Source: Nonomuraea indica (lineage in GTDB: Bacteria > Actinomycetota > Actinomycetes > Streptosporangiales > Streptosporangiaceae). Taken from it: a DNA stretch of 64,000 nucleotides. Both the position numbers and the translations under genes were made by a program. Below are positions 57,482-64,000 of the stretch, one piece after another. A model generated the notes under the pieces. The model saw only the letters and a program-made list of their open reading frames with translations, was not told the origin of the DNA and made no database searches. Location: contig NZ_KZ559479.1 in the NCBI RefSeq assembly GCF_002850745.1, positions 98,117 through 162,116 of the forward strand, in the 5' to 3' direction. Every line of letters starts with the position of its first letter. Position 1 is the stretch's first letter.

Positions 57482-57599
57482 CGGGACCGCCTGGCGGGCC
57501 CGGAGACGATCGGCCGCCGGTGGGGGTCCCTCCCGTGGGGGAGGCGGATCCCCCGCTCGCGGGAAGGACGCCGCGGGCGGGGCGCCTACGGTGGCGGTC

Positions 57600-58052
57600 A
57601 TGGTTGCCTCCGATCGCCCGCGACGCTGGCCGGCGTACGCCGTGGCGGTGCTGTTCCTCGGCTACGCCGCCGGGAAGGCCGTCTTCGCCTCGCAGGCCAG
57701 GCTCGGGTTCCCGGGCGGGCCGCCCGTGTCGGCCGCCGAGACGGCGGACTACTTCCTCGACCCCGCCCTGGGGCAGTGGCTCGCGGCGGCGACCGGGGTG
57801 CTGGCCGCGTGCGTCGCCCTGGCCACCGTCACGGCGCCGGGGCGCCGGGTGCCGAGAACGCTGATGCTGGCGGTCCTCACGGTCATGCTGCTGGCGGGCG
57901 TCGGCGGCGCCGGGATCATGATCCTCGACGGGTTCGTCGGGATCGGGGTGGGATGGCAGTGGTACCACGGAGTTCTCGGGATCGTCGTCATCTGGCTGCT
58001 CGCGGCGATGACCCGGTCGTACGCGACGGCCACCAGAGGTCTCCCGCGCTGA
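57600..58052 (+). CDS. Membrane protein, function unknown
   Basis: A 150-residue protein with four hydrophobic segments: PAYAVAVLFLGYAAGKAVFA, WLAAATGVLAACVALATVT, LMLAVLTVMLLAGVGGAGIM and YHGVLGIVVIWLLAAMTRSY. The layout resembles small DUF3995-like membrane proteins. The ATG at 57600 is used. It lies downstream of the M24 gene after a GC-rich hairpin region (57520-57553). Confidence 0.65.
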   Translation: MVASDRPRRWPAYAVAVLFLGYAAGKAVFASQARLGFPGGPPVSAAETADYFLDPALGQWLAAATGVLAACVALATVTAPGRRVPRTLMLAVLTVMLLAGVGGAGIMILDGFVGIGVGWQWYHGVLGIVVIWLLAAMTRSYATATRGLPR

Positions 58053-58115
58053 CGCGCCGGCGGCCGCCCGTCCGGGCCTCGGTCCGCGGCGAGCCGCCGG
58101 CCGCCCGCGCGGTCA

Positions 58116-58724
58116 TCAGGCGACGGAGCCGTAGGAGGGCTTGCCCGCCCACTCGTAGGTGACGTAGAGGACACCGGCGCCGGTCGCGGTGGACCCGGTG
58201 AACCGCAGCCCGGCCGGGGCGGTGCCCTCGGCGAACAGCCTCTTGCCCTGGCCGAGGACGACGGGGAAGACGAGCAGGCGGTACTCGTCGACCAGCTCGG
58301 CCTCCTGCAGCGTCCGCAGCAGGTCGCTGCTGCCCTGGACGAGGATCTCGCCGTCGGTGTCGCGCTTGAGGTCGGCCACCGTCCGCGCGGCCTCGCCCAC
58401 CAGGACGTGGGTGTTGCGCCACTCGGGGGTCATCGGCGTCCGCGTGGTGACGTACTTGGGCATGCTGTTGATCTTGGCGCCGCCCTCCTCGTCGGGCACG
58501 CCGGGCCAGTGCGCCGCGAGGATGTCGTAGGACCGGCGGCCCAGCAACATGCCCGTCGCCCGTTCCAGCTGGTCACCCATGATCTCGCCGAACTTCTCGT
58601 CCACGTGCGGGGCCAGCCAGCCGCCGTGCGGGAAGCCGTTCGCGTCGTCCTCGCCGGGCCCACCGGGGGCCTGCATGACGCCGTCCAGGGACACGAAGGT
58701 CGATACGACCAGTTTGCTTGCCAT
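58116..58724 (-). CDS. RibD/dihydrofolate reductase-family protein
   Basis: A 202-residue protein: SKLVVSTFVSLDGVMQAPGG, TGMLLGRRSYDILAAHWPGV, EILVQGSSDLLRTLQEAELV and DEYRLLVFPVVLGQGKRLF match the YyaP-like group. It is a second, distinct member of the fold in the window (the other is at 41525). A promoter-like A/T patch (GGATTTCTTA) is upstream. Substrate unknown. Confidence 0.9.
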   Translation of the reverse strand: MASKLVVSTFVSLDGVMQAPGGPGEDDANGFPHGGWLAPHVDEKFGEIMGDQLERATGMLLGRRSYDILAAHWPGVPDEEGGAKINSMPKYVTTRTPMTPEWRNTHVLVGEAARTVADLKRDTDGEILVQGSSDLLRTLQEAELVDEYRLLVFPVVLGQGKRLFAEGTAPAGLRFTGSTATGAGVLYVTYEWAGKPSYGSVA

Positions 58725-58847
58725 CTGTCACTCCTTCTCGTGCGGGGAGCCGCGGGACCGGGCGGCTTCGTCGTGTGCCTTCAGACTGCCGGGTCCCGCT
58801 TAAGGATTTCTTACGGGCGCCGCCCGGGGGCTCCGGCCGGCGCCGCG

Positions 58848-59489
58848 TCACGCGTGCCGCGGCCGTGCCACGACCACCGGAGCCGGGCGGGTGGCCAGCC
58901 GCAGCGCGGAGGCCGCGAGCCAGCTCCAGGCGACGGCGGAGCCCAGCGCGAACAGCGTGCCCATCTCGGGCGGGTAGACGTACGGGAGCACCAGGTAGAC
59001 CAGGGTGACGGCGATGCCGACGGCGGCCCGCGCCCGCCGTCCCTGTGCCAGGTCGCGGCGCGCCAGCACCAGCGTGGCCCCGGCCAGCGCGATTCCGGAC
59101 ACCATGGCGGCCACGCCGTGACCGATCCCGTGCCAGGTCGTCTCCGCCGCGGCTCCGACGGGGAAACCCGCCGCCGGGTCGGCGACCAGCACGCCGGCGG
59201 CGATCAGCCCGGCGCCGAACACCGCGACCAGACGGTGCAACCACGTGCGTCCCGGACCATCGGTCAGCGTGCGCCGGACGCCCACCGCGGTCAGCAGGAA
59301 CAGCACGCCGGTGACGGTGAAGCCGGCCACCTGGATCCAGCCGAGCTCCCCGGCGGCCAGCTGGCTGATCATGTGGGGACCCAGCTCGAAGCCGTCGGCC
59401 GCGGGGATCTGCGCGAGGGCGACCGCGAAGAACAGGGGCGTGCCCACGGCGCCGCCGGCCAGGAAAAGGCGGGTTCGCTTGTCGATCAC
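58848..59489 (-). CDS. DUF998 membrane protein
   Basis: A 213-residue membrane protein with six predicted helices. The pattern FELGPHMISQLAAGELGWIQ and HGIGHGVAAMVSGIALA is typical of DUF998. Two GTG starts are possible: 59489 is preferred because AGGAGA lies 9 bp upstream, while 59498 is too close. It is divergent from a TetR gene and shares two identical-type operators with it, so it is probably TetR-repressed. The role is unknown; DUF998 genes are often linked to TetR and multidrug loci. Confidence 0.88.
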   Translation of the reverse strand: MIDKRTRLFLAGGAVGTPLFFAVALAQIPAADGFELGPHMISQLAAGELGWIQVAGFTVTGVLFLLTAVGVRRTLTDGPGRTWLHRLVAVFGAGLIAAGVLVADPAAGFPVGAAAETTWHGIGHGVAAMVSGIALAGATLVLARRDLAQGRRARAAVGIAVTLVYLVLPYVYPPEMGTLFALGSAVAWSWLAASALRLATRPAPVVVARPRHA

Positions 59490-59505
59490 AGGGATCACTC
59501 TCCTT

Positions 59506-59571
59506 ATGTGTACGATGTCCACATCCGTTGGCGAGCAGAACCATACACATAGATGTGGATGCTGTCCACAT
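59506..59571. promoter_or_regulatory. Two 19-bp TetR operators, ATGTGK n7 CCACAT
   Basis: ATGTGTACGATGTCCACAT (59506-59524) and ATGTGGATGCTGTCCACAT (59553-59571) match at 16 of 19 positions. One lies before each divergent gene, giving control of both DUF998 and TetR. Confidence 0.88.
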
Positions 59572-59584
59572 AAGGGGGAAGAAC

Positions 59585-60226
59585 ATGTCCGAGCAGGTCG
59601 TACCGGCCAGACGGCGTACCTATCGGCACGGCAACCTCCGCCAGGCCCTGCTGGAGGCCGGCCTCGAACTGGCCCGTTCCGGCGGCCCCGACGCGGTGGT
59701 GCTGCGCGAGGCCACCCGTCGCGCCGGGGTGGCGCCGAACGCCGCCTACCGGCACTTCGCCGACCGCGACGCCCTCGTGCACGAGGTGTCGCTGGCCGCG
59801 ATGGCCGCGCTGGCCCGCACCATGGAGGAGGAGCAGGCCGCCCTGCCTCCGGCCGACGACCCGGTCCGGGCCGCCCGCGCGCGGTTCCGCGCCATCGGCA
59901 CCGGTTACCTGCGGTTCGCCCGCACCGAGCCCGGCCTGTTCCGCGCGGCGTTCTTCGTCCCGGCGGACATGGCCGAGGCGGAGGCCGGCCATTCGGCGGG
60001 AGCCGGCGGACGCACGCCGTTCCAGCTGCTCGGCGCCGCGCTGGACGATCTGGTCGGCTGCGGGGCGATGCCGGCCGGACGCCGCGCGGGCGCCGAGTTC
60101 CTCGTCTGGTCCTCCGTTCACGGGCTGGCCGTCCTGCTCATCGACGGCCCGCTCCGCGGTCTGGAGGACTCCCAGGCCGACGAGGCCGCCCGCATGCTGA
60201 TCGACCTCGTCGAACGGGGGCTGTGA
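59585..60226 (+). CDS. TetR-family regulator of the DUF998 gene
   Basis: A 213-residue TetR protein with RTYRHGNLRQALLEAGLELA and VAPNAAYRHFADRDALVHEV, and a TetR_C-type end (WSSVHGLAVLLIDGPLRGLE) that is common in actinobacteria. AGGGGGAAG precedes the ATG at 59585. Its operators bracket its promoter region. Confidence 0.92.
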   Translation: MSEQVVPARRRTYRHGNLRQALLEAGLELARSGGPDAVVLREATRRAGVAPNAAYRHFADRDALVHEVSLAAMAALARTMEEEQAALPPADDPVRAARARFRAIGTGYLRFARTEPGLFRAAFFVPADMAEAEAGHSAGAGGRTPFQLLGAALDDLVGCGAMPAGRRAGAEFLVWSSVHGLAVLLIDGPLRGLEDSQADEAARMLIDLVERGL

Positions 60227-60405
60227 CGCGACCGCGCGACGGGCGGGCGGGGTGACGCGCGGATCGACGATGGGGCCGCTCATGGATGGCTGAGGTGAGT
60301 TGCGGCGTTTGGGGGTTATGTGATGTCGTGCCGCTTCCGGGATGGTACGGCCGGGCGTCGCGTGCCGTCCCGTCCCCCGCACCACCCTGCCCGAGGAGAG
60401 TGTTC

Positions 60406-62199
60406 GTGCCGTTCATCGTCGATCTGACCAGCGGGACCGTGGAACGCGAGTTCCGCTCAGCCGAGAAGGGGCACTATGGCGGGTCGATCCTCGGCCTGCG
60501 CCTGATGGCCGAGCGCACCCCCGCCGGGCTGGACCCGTACGACGCGCGCGCGCTGCTCTACATCGCGGCCGGGGCGCTCGGCGGCACCGCCGCGCCCGGC
60601 CTGGCCAAGGCCGTGTTCCTGGCCAAGTCGCCGCTCACCGGCGTGGCCGGGGAGGCGCACGCCCTCGGGCCGTTCGCGGCGGGGATGCGCGGGGCGGGCG
60701 CCAGGGCGCTGGCCGTCGTCGGCCGGGCCGAACGGCTGTCGTACCTGCTCGTCCAGGACGGCCACGTCACCGTCCACGACGCCGAGGACCTGCGCGGCTA
60801 CGGCGTCGCCGCGGCGACCGACGCGCTGCGCGCCCGTCACGGCGCGCACGCGCACGTCGCGGCGATCGGGCCGGCGGGGGAGCGGCTCGTCAGGTACGCG
60901 AGCGTGGTCACCGACCTGGCCTTCCCCGCCGCGCGCTACGGCATCGGCGCGGTCTTCGGCGCCAAGAACCTCAAGGCGGTCGTGTGCGTCGGCGACGCCC
61001 CGGCCCCGGTCGCCGACCCGGCCGCCGTCGAGGCGCTGGCCGCCCACTACCGCGGCTCGCTCGCCACCAACCCGCTCGCCGCGCTCCAGCACGGCGAGCC
61101 CGGGTTCGCCGGCTGGACCGGCGAGCCGCCCGCCCCCGGCTACGCCTCCGTGCGCAACTTCTCCGTCCCGGGCGAGCACGGCCTGCGGGTCCCCGCCGTC
61201 GCCGGCTACGACGGCCGCGCGGTCGCCACCACCGGCGGCTGTCCCGGCTGCCCGAACGACTGCCTCAAGGTGTACGCCTCGCGGGACGCCGACGAACGCC
61301 GGACCGGCGGGCTCGGACAGGAGGCGTTCCTGTCACTCGGCTGGAACCTGGGCATCGACGACCTCGACGCCGTCCTGACCGCCAACGCCCTCTGCAACGA
61401 CCTCGGCCTGGACCCCGTCTCCCTCGGGGGCACGCTGGCCTTCGCCATGGAGTGCGCCGAGCGGGGGCTGCTGCCGGGCGGGCCGGCCTTCGGCGACGCC
61501 GGCTCGCTGCCGCGCCTCATCAGGTCCGTCGCCCGGCGCGGCGGCACGCTGGGCGACCTGCTCGCCGAGGGCTCCGCGCGGGCCGCCCGGTGGCTCGGGC
61601 CCGCGACGGTGCCGTACGCGATGACGGTCAAGGGCGCCGAACTGCCCTGCTTCGACCCGCGCGTCCAGCCGGGCGTCGGCCTCGGCTACGCCCTCGCCCC
61701 CGGCGGTCCCCGGTACGACGCGCTCGAGCACGACCTGGACTTCGACCCCGAGGTCGGGCTGACGTACAGCTTCCCGGAGGCGAGACGCGTCGGCGCCGAG
61801 CCCGCGCCGGCGGGCGAGCTGGACAAGGAACGCGGGGTCCGCAGCGCCCGCCTGCTGCGGCTGTGGAGCGGCCTCGACGCGCTCAACCTCTGCGTGTTCG
61901 CCTCCTCGCCGACCCGGCCGCTCACGATCGACCGCCTCACCGCGCTGGTGACCGCCGTCCTGGGCGCTGAGTTCACCCTGGACGACCTGCTGGAGGCGGG
62001 GCAGCGGCGGCTCGACGGGCTGCGCGCGTACGCCGAGCGGGAGGGCGGCGTGCGCGACACGCTGCCGGACCGCCTCCACGACGAGCCCGTCACGGCGGGG
62101 CCGCACGCGGGCGCCGTCCTCGACCGCGCGGGCTTCGCCGAGGCCCGCGCCGCCTTCTACGCCGAGCTCGGCTGGACCGGCCCCGGCGCCCTCGCCTGA
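60406..62199 (+). CDS. Tungsten-type aldehyde:ferredoxin oxidoreductase
   Basis: A 597-residue AOR-family enzyme, close to the 605 of the archaeal type. The cluster motif CxxCxxxC is in GGCPGCPNDCLK (C279, C282, C286), with the fourth Cys at 496 (NLCVF), almost the positions of P. furiosus AOR (288, 291, 295, 494). YGIGAVFGAKNLKAV and CNDLGLDPVSLGGTLAF bind the tungstopterin. It should oxidise an aldehyde with a low-potential acceptor. The GTG at 60406 is chosen because GAGGAG is 7 bp upstream. No ferredoxin, MoaD-like or maturation gene is adjacent, so it is a single-gene unit. Confidence 0.93.
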   Translation: MPFIVDLTSGTVEREFRSAEKGHYGGSILGLRLMAERTPAGLDPYDARALLYIAAGALGGTAAPGLAKAVFLAKSPLTGVAGEAHALGPFAAGMRGAGARALAVVGRAERLSYLLVQDGHVTVHDAEDLRGYGVAAATDALRARHGAHAHVAAIGPAGERLVRYASVVTDLAFPAARYGIGAVFGAKNLKAVVCVGDAPAPVADPAAVEALAAHYRGSLATNPLAALQHGEPGFAGWTGEPPAPGYASVRNFSVPGEHGLRVPAVAGYDGRAVATTGGCPGCPNDCLKVYASRDADERRTGGLGQEAFLSLGWNLGIDDLDAVLTANALCNDLGLDPVSLGGTLAFAMECAERGLLPGGPAFGDAGSLPRLIRSVARRGGTLGDLLAEGSARAARWLGPATVPYAMTVKGAELPCFDPRVQPGVGLGYALAPGGPRYDALEHDLDFDPEVGLTYSFPEARRVGAEPAPAGELDKERGVRSARLLRLWSGLDALNLCVFASSPTRPLTIDRLTALVTAVLGAEFTLDDLLEAGQRRLDGLRAYAEREGGVRDTLPDRLHDEPVTAGPHAGAVLDRAGFAEARAAFYAELGWTGPGALA

Positions 62200-62291
62200 C
62201 CGGCGGCGGCCGGGTCGTACGGCGTCGGCGTGACGCCGCACGACCCGAGGCGCGCCCGCGCATGACCTGGGGCGAAACCCGCCGACCGGCT

Positions 62292-62321
62292 TTGACACCC
62301 TTCGCCGGACGGCTCTACGTT
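62292..62321 (+). promoter_or_regulatory. Promoter TTGACA n18 TACGTT
   Basis: A near-consensus housekeeping promoter: TTGACA at 62292-62297 and TACGTT at 62316-62321. It drives the amidohydrolase operon. Confidence 0.72.
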
Positions 62322-62329
62322 GTGCACGC

Positions 62330-62341
62330 TCAATCGTTTGA
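62330..62341. promoter_or_regulatory. LacI-type operator TCAA-TCGT-TTGA
   Basis: Arms TCAA and TTGA around a CG-centred core lie just after the -10 box, where a bound LacI repressor would block initiation. The LacI gene is third in the same operon (63711). Confidence 0.62.
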
Positions 62342-62358
62342 TCACGCGAGGAGGCGGG

Positions 62359-63207
62359 ATGTCCGTCATCGACGCCCACCAGCACTTCTGGAACCTGGAG
62401 ACGGGCTCCTACCCCTGGCTGACGCCCGAGCACGGCCCCATCCACCGCACGTTCGAGCCCGATGAGCTGATCCCGCAGCTCGCGGCGGCGGGAGTCGACC
62501 GCACGGTCCTGGTGCAGTCGATGGACTCCTACGCCGACACCGACGCGATGCTGGCGCAGGCGGACACGTACGACTTCGTCGGCGCGGTGGTCGGCTGGGT
62601 GCCGCTGCACCGCCCCGGCGAGGCGGCCGAGGCGCTCGCCCGCTACCGCGCGCATCCCAGGTTCGCCGGGGTGCGGCATCTCATCCACGACGAGCCCGAC
62701 CCCGACTGGCTGCTCCAGGACGCCGTGATCGAGGGGCTCGGCCTGCTCGCCGAGGCCGGCCTGCCCTTCGACGTGGTCGCCGTGCTGCCCCGGCACCTGG
62801 AGCACATCCCGGTGCTGGCCGAGCGGGTGCCCGGCCTGCGCATGGTGATCGACCACCTGGCCAAGCCGCCGATCAGGGAGAAGGGCTGGGAGCCGTGGGC
62901 GTCGCTGATCGCCAGGGCCGCCGAGTACCCGCAGGTGCACGCGAAGGTGTCGGGCCTGAACACGGCGGCCGACCCGCTCACGTGGAGCGCCGCCGACCTG
63001 CGGCCGTACGTGGAACACGCGCTGGAGCACTTCGGCGCCGACCGGCTGATGTTCGGCAGCGACTGGCCGGTCGCCCTGCTCGCCGGCGACTACGCCCAGG
63101 TGTGGCGGGAGACCGGCGCGCTGCTGTCGGGGCTGTCCCGCGCCGAGCGCGCCGCCGTGCTCGGCGGCACCGCCACCCGCTTCTACGGCCTGCCCGAGAC
63201 CACGTGA
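62359..63207 (+). CDS. Amidohydrolase (lactonase-like, COG3618)
   Basis: A 282-residue metal-dependent TIM-barrel hydrolase. MSVIDAHQHFWNLETGSYPW contains the HxH ligand pair; FGAVxGW-type, VRHLIHDEP, MVIDHLAKPP and LMFGSDWPV are the remaining motifs of the L-fuconolactonase/rhamnonolactonase group. It opens sugar lactones. GAGGAGG precedes the ATG. With the LacI regulator and a broken Gfo/Idh dehydrogenase it suggests a sugar oxidation pathway (for example fucose or rhamnose to the acid). Confidence 0.9.
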   Translation: MSVIDAHQHFWNLETGSYPWLTPEHGPIHRTFEPDELIPQLAAAGVDRTVLVQSMDSYADTDAMLAQADTYDFVGAVVGWVPLHRPGEAAEALARYRAHPRFAGVRHLIHDEPDPDWLLQDAVIEGLGLLAEAGLPFDVVAVLPRHLEHIPVLAERVPGLRMVIDHLAKPPIREKGWEPWASLIARAAEYPQVHAKVSGLNTAADPLTWSAADLRPYVEHALEHFGADRLMFGSDWPVALLAGDYAQVWRETGALLSGLSRAERAAVLGGTATRFYGLPETT

Positions 63208-63241
63208 CCCACGCCCGCACACCCGACCCGAAGGAGGCATC

Positions 63242-63714
63242 GTGATCGGCCTCCTCGCACCGATCGCCGCCGCGGCCGACCTGTCCATCCCGGCCGGGCA
63301 CCGGCTGCCCGTCGCCGTCGTCGGAGCGGGGCCGTCGTGGACGTGGCCCACCTGCCCGCCTACCGCGCGGCCGGACTGGAGGTGACCGGCCCGTACGTCC
63401 TCGACCCGGCCCGCGCCGCCGAGGTGGCCGCCCGCCACGGCGTGCCGAGGACGTACGGGTCGCCGGCCGAGCTGCCGGCCGACGACCGGGTCGCCGCGGT
63501 AGACATCGCGGTGTCGCCGCGGGCGCAGCCGGACATCGCCCGGCAGGCGCTGGACGGCACCCACGAGAACCGCAGCGGCGACCAGGAGGCGGCGGTCGCG
63601 GAGGGCGGCGAGCCGGAGACGTCCGGCCGCGACGACCTGGGGACGCTGCGCCTGCTGGAAGCCCTGTACGCGTCGATGGACAGCGGCGAGAGCCGCCGCC
63701 TGGGACCGGCATGA
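63242..63714 (+). pseudogene. Broken Gfo/Idh/MocA dehydrogenase
   Basis: From GTG 63242 the frame begins VIGLLAPIAAAADLSIPAGH and RLPVAVVGAG. A one-base frameshift near 63330 moves the continuation AVVDVAHLPAYRAAGLEVTG, VLDPARAAEVAARHGVP, ELPADDRVAAVDIAVSPRAQ to another frame. At about 63562 it jumps from DIARQALDGTH to ENRSGDQEAA and ends LGTLRLLEALYASMDSGESR, the C-terminal helix of the family. The central catalytic and dimer parts (about 200 residues) are missing. Its stop overlaps the LacI start. Confidence 0.85.
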
Positions 63715-64000
63715 AGCGCTCCCGGGTCACCCTCGCCGACGTCGCCGCGCTGGCGCGCGTCGACCGGGCCGTCGTCTCGCGCGTCGTCAACAAGGACGCC
63801 ACGCTCAACATCCGCCCCGAGACCCGCGAGCGGGTGCTGGCCGCGGTCGAGCAGCTCGGCTACCGGCCCAACGTCGCGGCGCGCAGCCTGCGCACGGCGC
63901 GCGCCCACATGTTCGGGATCTTCGTCCCCGACTTCGCCAACCCCGTGTACGCCGAGATCATCAAGGGCGCGGAGGCGGAGGCGGCGGCACAGGGCTACGT
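63711..64000 (+). CDS. LacI-family regulator, N-terminal part
   Basis: The first 96 codons of a LacI regulator; the window ends inside it. VTLADVAALARVDRAVVSRV is the HTH and RPNVAARSLRTARAHMFGIF the hinge. It starts at an ATG overlapping the end of the broken Gfo/Idh gene (ATGA). It is the likely repressor of its own operon through the operator at 62330. Confidence 0.9.
   Translation, partial: MKRSRVTLADVAALARVDRAVVSRVVNKDATLNIRPETRERVLAAVEQLGYRPNVAARSLRTARAHMFGIFVPDFANPVYAEIIKGAEAEAAAQGY

Noticed and set aside
1..64000. Mobile element or prophage boundaries
   Set aside because: No transposase, integrase, tRNA gene or flanking direct repeats were seen; base composition is uniform apart from short promoters.

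Overview
The window is chromosomal DNA of a high-GC actinomycete: G/C-ending codons almost throughout, many GTG/TTG starts, ATGA/GTGA overlaps, F420-type and WXG-type proteins, and a dense set of one-component regulators. The mix of an Fxs-type NB-ARC/TPR protein, HExxH peptide hydroxylase, nSTAND ATPase, LysM-WXG protein and CGNR regulator fits Streptosporangiales (Nonomuraea-like). That placement is inference from family knowledge; no rRNA or other marker is present. I found no tRNA, rRNA, CRISPR array, prophage or insertion sequence.

Layout. 1-2.4 kb: menaquinone genes menE (cut by the window edge) and menD, divergent. 2.4-7.0 kb: a GntR/UTRA regulator with an inositol-phosphatase-like enzyme, then a GntR/FCD regulator with a CoA-transferase/CitE-like lyase operon. 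7.0-10.6 kb: TetR and a sugar ABC importer. 10.6-20.2 kb: small regulator-enzyme units (TetR, epoxide hydrolase, TauE-like permease, WYL, ArsR-SRPBCC, MerR, hydrolases, PPOX, SDR). 20.3-25.9 kb: a three-subunit molybdenum hydroxylase of PaoABC type, bracketed by two related TetR regulators. 25.9-37.8 kb: a metallo-beta-lactamase-fold protein with a CGNR regulator, DUF2945, an SDR-DUF2867 fusion, a MerR-controlled aldo-keto reductase, a MarR-controlled flavin enzyme, TetR-DUF6204, a decayed FBP gene and a TetR-SDR pair. 38.0-39.8 kb: a YbaB-like/membrane/LysM-WXG cassette. 39.8-43.5 kb: IclR, a membrane protein, a RibD-type reductase and a membrane pentapeptide-repeat protein. 43.7-49.9 kb: the most unusual block, with an nSTAND ATPase, a 64-residue precursor-like peptide, an FxsT-like NB-ARC/TPR protein and an HExxH peptide hydroxylase, but no radical SAM gene. 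50.5-57.5 kb: Lrp regulator and a dipeptide ABC operon ending in an M24 protein. 57.6-64 kb: a RibD-type reductase, DUF998 with TetR, a tungsten aldehyde oxidoreductase, and an amidohydrolase/LacI operon with a broken Gfo/Idh gene.

Two themes run across the window. First, most regulator genes sit beside clear inverted repeats, so many regulator-target pairs can be proposed directly; the MerR operator is also found about 13 kb away at an intact aldo-keto reductase, while a truncated reductase remains beside the MerR gene. Second, several genes end inside short tandem repeats (12-34 bp) whose unit carries the stop codon, a recurrent 3'-end architecture not explained by the genes.
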